NCBI RefSeq assembly: GCF_003627955.1
Contig: NZ_RBWS01000022.1
Coordinates: 80,121-144,120 of the forward strand
Source: Sphingobacterium puteale
GTDB lineage: Bacteria; Bacteroidota; Bacteroidia; Sphingobacteriales; Sphingobacteriaceae
Direction: 5' to 3'
Length of the DNA: 64,000 bases
Shown: positions 26,804-34,889 of the stretch, piece after piece
Position numbering within the stretch: the stretch's first letter is position 1
Layout: the number at the start of each line of letters is the position of its first letter
Notes under the pieces: generated by a model
The model's database searches: none
The model's input: the letters and a program-made list of their open reading frames with translations, nothing else
What the model was told of the DNA's origin: nothing
Translations under genes and position numbers: made by a program

Positions 26804-27261
26804 CGTTCTTTCTTCCACTGAATTTCGCCACGCTCAATCATTCCGATATATTTTTCGATATGATCCTTCGTTAGTGGTGTATTATCGTCCAGGTAATATT
26901 CAAATTTCTTTGCAAACAGGTCATATTGAATAGATGCTACATAAACATTGTTGACATAAATATGCCAGATACCGCCTTTCTTTACGCTAATACGGACAAT
27001 GTTGCGTTTGCCATTGCTGTAGAATAGCTCTGGCGAATCGTGGTCAAACCGACGAATAAGAGCATCGATGCAGGCCTCCTTAATGTCGTGTGCCAGTACG
27101 CCATATGCTAATTCCCATTCGCCCTGTGATCGCCTGAATATATAGAAAGACTTCCCGTTTTTGTCATATAAATAGTAATCCCTCATGCCCATACTCTTAT
27201 CATCTATGGTCATATGAACATATAGCACACGATTTCTACAGTGAACTTCAAGTGGTTTCAT
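26800..27261 (-). CDS. Conserved-looking protein of unknown function with a damage-type promoter
   Basis: The 153-residue, charged and soluble protein has no recognised domain. It contains aromatic/strand-rich parts such as YYLYDKNGKSFYIFRR and IWHIYVNNVYVASIQYDLFAKKFEYY, suggesting a mostly beta fold, and a C-terminal DDNTPLTKDHIEKYIGMIE. Its promoter carries the same 13-bp palindrome in the same position as the promoter of the translesion polymerase cassette at 34.8 kb, so it may belong to the same stress regulon. Confidence 0.6.
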   Translation of the reverse strand: MKPLEVHCRNRVLYVHMTIDDKSMGMRDYYLYDKNGKSFYIFRRSQGEWELAYGVLAHDIKEACIDALIRRFDHDSPELFYSNGKRNIVRISVKKGGIWHIYVNNVYVASIQYDLFAKKFEYYLDDNTPLTKDHIEKYIGMIERGEIQWKKER

Positions 27262-27264
27262 AAA

Positions 27265-27297
27265 ATAAAATTACTAATAATATTAGTAATTTGTCAA
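27265..27297 (-). promoter_or_regulatory. Promoter with palindromic operator CTAATAATATTAG
   Basis: On the minus strand TTG(ACA) at 27297-27295 is followed after 21 bases by TAATTTTA. The palindrome CTAATAATATTAG (27274-27286) lies directly against the -7 element. The arms extend to 11 bases around a 3-base centre. The same layout occurs at 34797-34828. Confidence 0.65.
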
Positions 27298-27360
27298 GAT
27301 AAATTTTCGATTTAACATTTTCCTCATGTTATGCAATTGGATGGCTGAGCTGTAGCTATG

Positions 27361-27380
27361 AAATGAACAATAGCTATTTC
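27361..27380 (+). repeat. 20-bp duplicated fragment, copy A
   Basis: These 20 bases, starting AAATGAACAATAG, are identical to 32297-32316. Both sites begin with a short MNNSYF-coding stretch without further homology, so they look like 5' remnants of a duplicated segment. The rest of 27300-27525 shows no gene. Confidence 0.5.
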
Positions 27381-27525
27381 TTACAGCAATGTTTTTTTTT
27401 AGATTCTCTGGTTAGTAGCTTAAGAGATCTGAGTGTACAAATACTTCTCCCGCAATACACTGTTAAGGCAAATAGACGATCAGAACACAGGAATCTATCA
27501 TGTGTTTTGCATCAACCAATATTGA

Positions 27526-28233
27526 CTAATCCTGATACTTTTTAAAAGAGAAGTAATGCTTTTTATCACAGATTTCCTGCTGAAATTTAAATATAATGCC
27601 TTCTTTGGTTATGTAAAACATGTCAGCAACACCCCAGTCCATAATACCACAGTTATTATCCGGGTTTAACCTCACTTTTATGGTAGGGTTGATTTTGTGA
27701 TAAATAATTCCCTCTTTTATAAATTCACTTATCTTATAAGTATCTTTATTTGGATAATATACCTTGTCAATTTCTAGCCTGTTATCACTTTGTTTAATGT
27801 ATAAAGTTGGTACTATATTTCTTTTTTTTCGTTGGTTCGTAAAAATGATTTTGTCGCGATGCAAATATCCCATTTGATAAATGATATAGTTGCTTAAATT
27901 AACGATGCTGTCAGGTTGATTGGTATAATTGCTCGCATATTGAGGAGCGCCGAGCCTTTGTCGGTATGGTTTTATTGGTACTAAATTCAGTACCCTTTTT
28001 AAGGTGTCAGATGTTTTTTCTATAAACAAGTAATGTATCCCAATCTTGGTTGCGGTATCCTGTTCCGGATAGGTATAAAACTCTTCTCGGCTATAACAAC
28101 TGAAATTTTTGAAATTAAGCGTATCCAAGATTGTTTCCTCGAATGTTGTTCGGTCGGGGAAGTTAATGTAGTAGGTCGAACAGCTGCTAAGTGTAAACAG
28201 AAAGGAAATAATTAGATATTTAAATAGATTCAT
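27526..28233 (-). CDS. Lipoprotein of unknown function, candidate immunity protein
   Basis: Starting at the ATG at 28233 gives 235 residues with a clear lipoprotein signal (YLIISFLFTLSSCSTYY); an earlier in-frame ATG at 28278 would overlap the previous gene and hide the signal. No enzyme motif is visible. It follows the possible toxin gene by 19 bases, and envelope-anchored immunity proteins are common for exported toxins; this role is inference. Confidence 0.6.
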   Translation of the reverse strand: MNLFKYLIISFLFTLSSCSTYYINFPDRTTFEETILDTLNFKNFSCYSREEFYTYPEQDTATKIGIHYLFIEKTSDTLKRVLNLVPIKPYRQRLGAPQYASNYTNQPDSIVNLSNYIIYQMGYLHRDKIIFTNQRKKRNIVPTLYIKQSDNRLEIDKVYYPNKDTYKISEFIKEGIIYHKINPTIKVRLNPDNNCGIMDWGVADMFYITKEGIIFKFQQEICDKKHYFSFKKYQD

Positions 28234-28252
28234 TGTCGATCTTTTTATCGTT

Positions 28253-29200
28253 TCACTTTGATCTGATTGTCCCATCAACCCCTATATGAAAAGTAGAGTT
28301 ATCGGGATGATAAGGGTTATTTCTCATGTAATGGATCATTTTCTGTCCCTGAAAAGCCCTAAGTTTTGAATTGATCAGGTTAAAATTCAGCTGACGGTTA
28401 TGTTTTAATCCAACGCCCAATCTAAAGTAATCCATATTAAACTGTCGTTCATTTGGCGCACCATAGACCACCATGTTATTGTTTAACGCGCTAGCTAACT
28501 CATAGCTTCCCAGAGAATAACCTGTAAATCTGTTGTATGCTAGTTGAATATGATTTATATCGATATAGTCTTTATTGGAATGCCATGCTATCATGGCCGC
28601 AGAAGTAAACCAGCGATCTTTTTGGTCAGCCATGAATTTGGGTAATACACCATCGTTTTGGTAAAATATGTGTACGTTTCCAAATTTTCCATATACTGAT
28701 CCCACGCGTTGTGTCTTTTCACTTAATGGGCCAGACCGCGACAATAATAATACATGGCCAGTTCCGATAGCTAAAGATAAAGGATACGGATTTTTGACAG
28801 CTGGGAATGACAAGTCCGCCATACTGTAGAAAGGCTGGTTGTAGCTGTTCAGTTTATCCATTTCTTTCGCTTTGTATGGAGATATCACTGCTTGTACGGT
28901 AGAGTGGACCTGTGCTGCAAACCCCTTCCGTTTACTTGAAAAGAAGTTGTAAGTACCATTTATTCCTACCTGTGCCACCAAACCTCCGTAATCAGGATTT
29001 ATACTGCCTCCGAAATTTAGATTACCATAGGCATACAAGTTCTCAGCAAGATTTTTGGGCTTGATCAGTTTAAATCCAATGGTCAACGAGCTGGACATAC
29101 CATATTGAAATAAGTTACTCTTGCTTTCATAGATTTGGGCCCTACTGTATAGGAAGCAGATAAGTAGTGCTATTGTACTATAAATAGGTGCTAATTTCAT
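28253..29200 (-). CDS. Exported protein resembling polymorphic toxin type 23
   Basis: The 315-residue protein has a Sec signal peptide (IALLICFLYSRAQ). The body is strand-rich, with VHIFYQNDGVLPKF, DRWFTSAAMIAWH and, near the C-terminus, LNFNLINSKLRAFQGQKMIHYM. The spacing of NDG, DR and N-S-x-x-R...Q...IH resembles the C-terminal domain called bacterial toxin 23, as I recall it; a profile search would settle this. An ordinary outer-membrane barrel is the alternative, although the C-terminus does not end in Phe. Confidence 0.45.
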   Translation of the reverse strand: MKLAPIYSTIALLICFLYSRAQIYESKSNLFQYGMSSSLTIGFKLIKPKNLAENLYAYGNLNFGGSINPDYGGLVAQVGINGTYNFFSSKRKGFAAQVHSTVQAVISPYKAKEMDKLNSYNQPFYSMADLSFPAVKNPYPLSLAIGTGHVLLLSRSGPLSEKTQRVGSVYGKFGNVHIFYQNDGVLPKFMADQKDRWFTSAAMIAWHSNKDYIDINHIQLAYNRFTGYSLGSYELASALNNNMVVYGAPNERQFNMDYFRLGVGLKHNRQLNFNLINSKLRAFQGQKMIHYMRNNPYHPDNSTFHIGVDGTIRSK

Positions 29201-29296
29201 GGCATAAAATGTTCTTGTAATTGTCTTATTTTACATTAAATTTTCGTAATTAAAGGAAATGCTGTCAAAATGTATGGGGATAACATATTTTTTGCT

Positions 29297-30004
29297 TTAG
29301 CTATTAGATCGTTCTGTGTTCATTTTAACTGCTATATAATAGGCAATCCAACCAATTTTTTCGGCGACATCATCTTTATGGTCCGTATGACAATAGCCAA
29401 CTGTATGCGCAAACTCATGGCAAATATGTACAGCATAGGCAAGCTCAATAGGGAGGTTACGCATGTCACAGGCTATCGACTTATAATTTGAGGAAATATG
29501 CTTCGTGTTGGGGCATGTTGCACCTAAAGCGCCGCCACACCTGCCGGCCTGTATTGTTAGATCTAGGGAAACCTCCGCATTTCTATATAAGCTATCGACT
29601 ACAGTTTTACCGGCGATCCTTTCTTTTCTTGATTCTCTTTTACCTCCACAGGAGGTACAATGGTTTTTATATGCAAAATCCAGGCTGTTTACCTCGTCTT
29701 GAAATTCTTTCGAATTCAGGATTTGAGTGGCCAGAACCATAGCCTTGTCAGCAATCTCTTTTGATAACAGCGTAGAATTATATGTTTTAAAATCACCGAC
29801 CTGTAAAGTGACACTTAAGGCTCCTTTTGATTGAGAAATAGGTTTTAGGAGACTAGCGTTGGTCTTCAAAAAATTGTCTCTCGCCATTGAATCAGTAGTA
29901 CAGGAATCTTGACTAGTCACCACATTCTTTGTTTTCACGGTTCCATTGCAAGCCACCATCACTATATGGCAGATGATAGCTAATAAAATTGCACTTCTTT
30001 TCAT
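29297..30004 (-). CDS. Metzincin-like zinc metalloprotease lipoprotein
   Basis: The 235-residue lipoprotein (Cys in HIVMVACNG) carries HEFAHTVGYCH near residue 190, a full HExxHxxGxxH zinc-protease motif. It also has several Cys pairs (CTSCGG, RCGG, TCPN) that may form disulfides. It should be a periplasmic or surface-exposed peptidase. The neighbours on the same strand are exported proteins of unknown function. Confidence 0.75.
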   Translation of the reverse strand: MKRSAILLAIICHIVMVACNGTVKTKNVVTSQDSCTTDSMARDNFLKTNASLLKPISQSKGALSVTLQVGDFKTYNSTLLSKEIADKAMVLATQILNSKEFQDEVNSLDFAYKNHCTSCGGKRESRKERIAGKTVVDSLYRNAEVSLDLTIQAGRCGGALGATCPNTKHISSNYKSIACDMRNLPIELAYAVHICHEFAHTVGYCHTDHKDDVAEKIGWIAYYIAVKMNTERSNS

Positions 30005-30066
30005 AATTTTTAATATTTAGGGATATAATAGGCTTACTGCCGCATTTCGGAGAATAAGTTTAAAGT

Positions 30067-31257
30067 TTATATTCCCGGCTGGAATTTTAAGGCGATACTG
30101 GCAGCTTGGCTTTCTAATAGGCTGTTATAATTGGATTTTAGTGGAATATTAAAACCTATTGTGAATTTGTCGGCGATTTTTATCCCCGTATTAAATTGTA
30201 ATAAGCTGAAGTCACGACGCCCGATTCTATCTGCAAATTTTTCATTCCCGAAGTAATATGAGCCTTTTAACCCCAAAAATAGATTCATTTTAGACAATGA
30301 TTTATCAGACCGTACGAGGTCTATTGAGAAAAATGCCATGCTAGATAATTCACTAAAACTATAGGAGTTTGCCATAGGTTGATTGTCCTTTACTTCATCG
30401 ATGTTAAATTTATACTCCATCGGCAGATATATTCTTAGTAGGTGACCTTCTTTTCCGGTATTAATTGTGGTGAACACCAATGGATATGTAAATGTAGCGT
30501 TAAAAAGCCCGCCATAAGGCAGTTTGTTTTTGCCTATATTGGTGCTGTCTATTTTTTTCTCGTCTACCTGCGTTATTGTACTACCTATGGAAAGTTTGAT
30601 CGGTATTGATGGGATAGGGACAATTGCGGAGATCAGCTCTGAGTTTAATGAGTTCGAGCCGTCAAAGTTTCGCTGTATCATCACATCTTGGACCAGCTTT
30701 AAATGTTCTTGCAGGTCTTTTCCAAAAAAATACGCTTTAGCCTGGTCTGGATTCCTAAATGGAAAGAATATTTTACCGCTCACTCCAGTGTTATTTAAGG
30801 AGCTAAAATAACGAATACCATCTTGGTAGGCATTTTCTTCATCTTTTAATGCCAACGCAAGAATATTTTTCTGATCTAACGTATAATTTAAAATGCTATT
30901 AACTTCGCTCTGGTTAAAGTGCATGATTTTGTTCTCGGCAATGATCGCATTTGCAGCCTCTGTGTTTTCGCTGAATTCCTGTTTATCTATCGCAGCTATC
31001 AATTTAAATTCTTTTCTTTTCGCTACTATGTCCTGAAGTTTTTTCTCGCAATTATGTTGATATAAGGTTCCTAAAGCCTCATCGATTCTGTCAGCCCAAA
31101 GGCCTTCTTGTTTTAAAATTCTTTTTGTGTTAGGACTTAACTCTGCTTGTTTGGATTTCACTTCGTTTACATAGCTGCTGCTGAATGAGGATACAAACTG
31201 TGCGTGGGAACTAATTGCTATCATAGCAGAAATGATGGTAAATAATAGTCTTTTCAT
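30067..31257 (-). CDS. Exported protein of unknown function, likely outer membrane
   Basis: From the ATG at 31257 the product has 396 residues and a Sec signal (LLFTIISAMIAISSHAQ). The N-terminal third is helical and charged, and the C-terminal part is strand-rich with repeated hydrophobic/polar alternation (FTIGFNIPLKSNYN, AASIALKFQ), compatible with a barrel. No family was recognised. It lies upstream of the metalloprotease gene on the same strand, with a 62-base gap. Confidence 0.55.
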   Translation of the reverse strand: MKRLLFTIISAMIAISSHAQFVSSFSSSYVNEVKSKQAELSPNTKRILKQEGLWADRIDEALGTLYQHNCEKKLQDIVAKRKEFKLIAAIDKQEFSENTEAANAIIAENKIMHFNQSEVNSILNYTLDQKNILALALKDEENAYQDGIRYFSSLNNTGVSGKIFFPFRNPDQAKAYFFGKDLQEHLKLVQDVMIQRNFDGSNSLNSELISAIVPIPSIPIKLSIGSTITQVDEKKIDSTNIGKNKLPYGGLFNATFTYPLVFTTINTGKEGHLLRIYLPMEYKFNIDEVKDNQPMANSYSFSELSSMAFFSIDLVRSDKSLSKMNLFLGLKGSYYFGNEKFADRIGRRDFSLLQFNTGIKIADKFTIGFNIPLKSNYNSLLESQAASIALKFQPGI

Positions 31258-31488
31258 ATCAATTGGTTTAGTTGTCAATAGCATGCTCGTATATTCAGGT
31301 TAATGGCGAGAATCTTAACTGTTATACTATTTGATTAAATACTTATTTGGCTAGGTAAAAGATAAAAACAATAATTCATATCGCAAAATTTATCCTAAAA
31401 TTTCTATTCAAGACACATGGTTTTATTTCGAAAATTCATTAAATTAGTTTCAGCTAATAACCTATATAATTAAATTTTAAACTTATTT

Positions 31489-32211
31489 ATGAAAACCAAA
31501 AAAGTATTATGTATCCATGGAATCGGTGGCAAGGATGCATTAATGAATGATAATACGGGATGGGTGAAAGACTGGCGCGAAGCCTTAATAAGCCACCTCA
31601 GCCTTGCGAATGATCAAGATGTTCAGTTTATGCCCTTTGATTCTTTTTTTAAACCCTACGACGCAACTGCGACTGATTATCTTCGTTTTTTATCACAGTC
31701 CTTTCTAGGGCTTTGGGGTGATCGAAGGAGGCATAAAGGCCTTGTTAAAGACTGGATGGATAACTATCCAGATATGGTTGTTGAGTTTTTTCAATACCCC
31801 GACTTAAGGATGAAGTTGCGCAATGAGCTAAAGAAATACATAACAATTTTAAAGCCCGATGTAATCTATTCCCACAGCCTAGGCTCGTTGTTGTGCTACG
31901 ACTATTTTTCACATCCGGAAAATCAAAAAGGACATGAAGATATAATATTGGTCACAGCAGGATCGCAACTGGGAAATCCTGGCTTAAAATATCACTTACC
32001 TTATCCAATTGTAAGATTACCATTAAATAAATGGTACAATTTAAACAACAGCTATGATAATGTTTTCGCAAGACACGACATATCTGCAAAGTTCGATAAC
32101 TTTATGCAGATTGAAACCCTATTCGATGATAAGGACGATCCAATGAACCATAATGGATTGAGTTATCTCAATAATGAGCATGCTATTTCAAAAGTTTGGA
32201 AACAGATATAA
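31489..32211 (+). CDS. Alpha/beta-hydrolase fold protein
   Basis: The 240-residue protein opens with VLCIHGIGGK, an oxyanion-type HG motif, and has the nucleophile elbow in VIYSHSLGSLLCYDYF (S-H-S-L-G). A late His in NNEHAISKVW may complete a catalytic triad. No signal peptide is present, so it acts in the cytoplasm. The substrate is unknown; serine esterase or lipase activity is expected. Confidence 0.75.
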   Translation: MKTKKVLCIHGIGGKDALMNDNTGWVKDWREALISHLSLANDQDVQFMPFDSFFKPYDATATDYLRFLSQSFLGLWGDRRRHKGLVKDWMDNYPDMVVEFFQYPDLRMKLRNELKKYITILKPDVIYSHSLGSLLCYDYFSHPENQKGHEDIILVTAGSQLGNPGLKYHLPYPIVRLPLNKWYNLNNSYDNVFARHDISAKFDNFMQIETLFDDKDDPMNHNGLSYLNNEHAISKVWKQI

Positions 32212-32296
32212 AGATTCCAAAAAAAATATTGTAAATCATTCATCATCCGTTTGCTTGCAATCTATAAAAGTGGTGTTTTGAACAACATTTTCGATA

Positions 32297-32316
32297 AAAT
32301 GAACAATAGCTATTTC
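32297..32316 (+). repeat. 20-bp duplicated fragment, copy B
   Basis: Identical to 27361-27380. Here the frame MNNSYFG ends at once, so it is not a gene. The surrounding 32212-32394 has no other recognisable feature. Confidence 0.5.
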
Positions 32317-32394
32317 GGATGACATGTCTATCTTTATGTAATGAAAACCAATTGTTGGTTTCACGGCTATGCAGACCAACTCGTTAGCCAAATT

Positions 32395-32427
32395 GCTTCC
32401 CTCTGCCGGTTAGGGGGAAGCTTTTTT
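32395..32427. terminator. Terminator overlapping the 3' end of mutT copy 1
   Basis: GCTTCCC...GGGAAGC stem around TCTGCCGGTTAGG, followed by TTTTTT on the plus strand. It belongs to a family of related terminators in this window (also 48.8, 51.2 and 56.8 kb). The last codons and stop of mutT copy 1 lie within it. Confidence 0.75.
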
Positions 32428-32802
32428 GTTTAAATATTCATCTACAATAGGCAGGTCAGCTGCCGCCCAGTCGTAGTTCTTTAATTGAGCCGCATCTACC
32501 CATATCGCCTGGGCATGTTCCAGCGCTTTTACTTCTCCTGATTGTAGGCTGCATACAAAAGGGTAGAGCTGCAGCGAGAAGTCGGCGTAGTGGTGTTCTA
32601 CCATCGTAAGTGCGCTATGTATGCTAATATCAATATGGAGTTCCTCTTTAATTTCTCGGCGTAGGCATTCTTCTTTAGATTCTCCGGTTTCGATCTTGCC
32701 ACCCGGAAATTCCCATTTCAATGGAAGCTTCATCGAAGCCGACCGTTGGCAGATCAGTATTTTATTGGCGTGCTCTATAATCGCACAGGTTACTTTCAGC
32801 AT
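32410..32802 (-). CDS. MutT-type Nudix hydrolase, copy 1
   Basis: The 130-residue protein has the Nudix box GKIETGESKEECLRREIKEEL. It resembles (deoxy)nucleoside triphosphate pyrophosphohydrolases that remove oxidised nucleotides such as 8-oxo-dGTP. It is nearly identical to the copy at 56906-57301. Its C-terminus (LNKKASP) differs because the reading frame runs into a terminator. The second copy has a separate tail. Confidence 0.9.
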   Translation of the reverse strand: MLKVTCAIIEHANKILICQRSASMKLPLKWEFPGGKIETGESKEECLRREIKEELHIDISIHSALTMVEHHYADFSLQLYPFVCSLQSGEVKALEHAQAIWVDAAQLKNYDWAAADLPIVDEYLNKKASP

Positions 32803-32921
32803 ACTGGTTCAAAGGTAATGATTTAGAAAAATATTATTAACTTATCCTGTGTGGACTAAAAAGAAGACTGAATGATGAAATACAGTAAGAATTTTTCGGT
32901 TCCGATAACTATTTTATAAAG

Positions 32922-33767
32922 ATGATATTAAGGATTACACTATTGATATTTATAGCTGCCTTTTATGTTTCTGGGGTAAATGGACAGACAAAAGGGATAT
33001 TTTCTAAAGGTACGAAAATTGTAATGCCCAATATTCAGGGGTATTTTAAGGAATGTGGGGTAAGCGGGACTATAGCTATTTATGATCATGGAAATGACAT
33101 CTGGTTTGTATCCGATACATCGGATTCCAAGATTGAAAAGGTACCTGCATCTACGTTTAAGATCATAAATATGCTCATTGCATTAGAGACGAATACGATC
33201 AAAGACGAAAATGCTGTGGTGAAATGGCCGGGATCAATAGATACCATTAAATATGGCTATCGCCCTGATATCTACAGAGATATTTCAGTAAAGGAAGCTT
33301 TTCAGGTGTCTGCAGGCTGGGCTTTTATTGAGCTTGCAAAGAAAATAGACAGATCTACCTACCAAAAATTTTTACGAGAATCAGGTTATGGAAATGTCGA
33401 TCTAACTGAAAAAGGAGAAGATTTTTGGAATTTTGGAGCGATGGGTATTTCTCCTATCAATCAGGTTGAATTTTTGAAACGATTATATGATGGGAATTTA
33501 CCTTTTTCCGATCGAAACATGGACATTGTCAAAAAGGTAATGATAACAGAGAAAGACAAAGACTACATAATACGGTCAAAAACTGGATGGACAAGGGAGC
33601 ACAATACGAATACAGGATGGTGGGTAGGATACCTTGAATCTGGTCAAAATGTCTATTTTTTCGCGACACGACTTATACAGGATCGTAAATTCAATAGATC
33701 AGATTTTTCTAGCTGTAGGAAGGAAATTACCAAAAAGGTATTTCGGGATCTTAAAATAATGCAATAA
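32922..33767 (+). CDS. Class D (OXA-type) beta-lactamase
   Basis: The 281-residue protein has a signal peptide (IFIAAFYVSGVNGQ) and class D motifs in order: PASTFKI with the active Ser near residue 77, SAGW near residue 128 in place of the usual S-x-V, YGN in SGYGNVD, and KTG in SKTGWT with a following GWWVGYLE. It should be periplasmic. The altered second motif may change carbapenem or water-activation properties. BlaR-like penicillin sensors share this fold, but no sensor domain is present. Confidence 0.88.
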   Translation: MILRITLLIFIAAFYVSGVNGQTKGIFSKGTKIVMPNIQGYFKECGVSGTIAIYDHGNDIWFVSDTSDSKIEKVPASTFKIINMLIALETNTIKDENAVVKWPGSIDTIKYGYRPDIYRDISVKEAFQVSAGWAFIELAKKIDRSTYQKFLRESGYGNVDLTEKGEDFWNFGAMGISPINQVEFLKRLYDGNLPFSDRNMDIVKKVMITEKDKDYIIRSKTGWTREHNTNTGWWVGYLESGQNVYFFATRLIQDRKFNRSDFSSCRKEITKKVFRDLKIMQ

Positions 33768-33812
33768 ATTAAATTGTGATGGAAAGGAATATTTTAGGCA
33801 TCCTAATACCAC

Positions 33813-33900
33813 GTTGTACAATTCTTTGAACAAGTTGCCAAAAGTTCCTTTATGGGGTGTGAGTCCGATTATACCGATTTCAGCTTATCTAGTCGTTTTG
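33813..33900 (+). pseudogene. Decayed fragment of the gene at 39009
   Basis: One frame reads FFEQVAKSSFMGCESDYTDF, which aligns with FEQVTKSSFRELVESSYTDF at the N-terminus of the 157-residue protein of the polymerase cassette. The DNA similarity starts at GTTGTACAAT. There is no start, and the frame runs into unrelated sequence. It overlaps the last codons of the gene on the other strand. Confidence 0.75.
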
Positions 33901-34241
33901 GGCCTGTACGCTTCGGCTTCTATTCTATAAATCATCTTTTCTCCCTCAAATCGAGCTTTAAAAATTAGCACATAGACAATCAAAACAATGAGCCAATATC
34001 TGATTTTTAAGCTTATCAATGCAGCTCCTAGTAATATGCCAATAGCGCCTATAACAATTCGAAAATACAGTATAGATTCATACTCCATGGCGTACCAATA
34101 GCAGCCCTTGCAAAAATTGTATTGATAGAGCATATAAACATCTTCATAAGTAATCAGGATGTTGAAAAGAATTATTAAAGTCCCCATTATTCGACAAAGG
34201 AGGGAGTCGGTTAGTATCTTATAAACTGTTCTCTTTAACAT
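33885..34241 (-). CDS. Small membrane protein, unknown
   Basis: The 118-residue protein has about three hydrophobic segments (near residues 15-32, 58-75 and 80-93). Its last codons lie in the decayed fragment of another gene, which suggests its original 3' end was replaced. No family was recognised. It is 14 bases from the next membrane-protein gene on the same strand. Confidence 0.5.
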   Translation of the reverse strand: MLKRTVYKILTDSLLCRIMGTLIILFNILITYEDVYMLYQYNFCKGCYWYAMEYESILYFRIVIGAIGILLGAALISLKIRYWLIVLIVYVLIFKARFEGEKMIYRIEAEAYRPKTTR

Positions 34242-34255
34242 AGCAATCGAATTAA

Positions 34256-34648
34256 TTATACCTTCTCAATCTTAAATAATATCCCGGTAACTATTGCTGC
34301 GATCGAATAATATATCGCCACTTCCATTGAGCCAACTGTTAAGGCTACTGTCATTGTAATTCCAGCCAATATAACCAGTATTAAAGTCATTTTGATCCAA
34401 TTTACATTGAGCGTATTGTCTTCAAACCAGCTGAATGCCAATATACAGCATACCAACGTAGGAATAGAATAAATTGCGCTGTAGCAAAGCCAAAGTATCG
34501 AAACTAGTATTGTCAGACCGATATCTACAGAATTTAACCGATTAAATACCGGGAATATAGACACAAGTATATTACCCAACAGCAGAGTACCTATCCAATG
34601 CTTAAAAATATAAGACCATTTTAGACCATTTTTCGTTAGGCTTTTCAT
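34256..34648 (-). CDS. Membrane protein, paralogue of 48965-49351
   Basis: The 130-residue protein has four hydrophobic segments. It shares the start SYIFKHWIGTLLL and the end ILFKIEK with the protein at 48965 (SYIFKHWLSTILI, LVFQVEK), so both belong to one family of short four-helix membrane proteins. Function unknown. Confidence 0.6.
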   Translation of the reverse strand: MKSLTKNGLKWSYIFKHWIGTLLLGNILVSIFPVFNRLNSVDIGLTILVSILWLCYSAIYSIPTLVCCILAFSWFEDNTLNVNWIKMTLILVILAGITMTVALTVGSMEVAIYYSIAAIVTGILFKIEKV

Positions 34649-34796
34649 CGTTTGGTCAACTATGTTTTAAACGAAAGTAATAATTTATGTTTAAAAAATG
34701 TGTAATCTTCTGTAATGTAGCTAAAGTTAACGCGACGTCCACCACAAATTATAGCGCTGACTGTGAATGTGATAAAAACTAAATCAAAATATCTTC

Positions 34797-34828
34797 TTGT
34801 TTGTTTGCTAATAATATTAGTATTTTTG
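34797..34828 (+). promoter_or_regulatory. Promoter/operator of the polymerase cassette
   Basis: TTG at 34797-34799 is 21 bases from the -7 element TATTTTTG (34821-34828). The palindrome CTAATAATATTAG (34808-34820) abuts the -7 element. The same palindrome, spacing and position occur at 27265-27297. A repressor bound here would block the promoter, as expected for a DNA-damage regulon. Confidence 0.7.
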
Positions 34829-34889
34829 AACAGAGCAACTACCAAAAATCAAAAGCCACAATACAGGGCTTTTTAGGCAATTGAAAGAC

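Noticed and set aside
27363..27545. Plus-strand frame starting MNNSYF
   Set aside because: The start is part of a 20-bp repeat and the rest has no similarity to any family; the repeat's other copy is not open.
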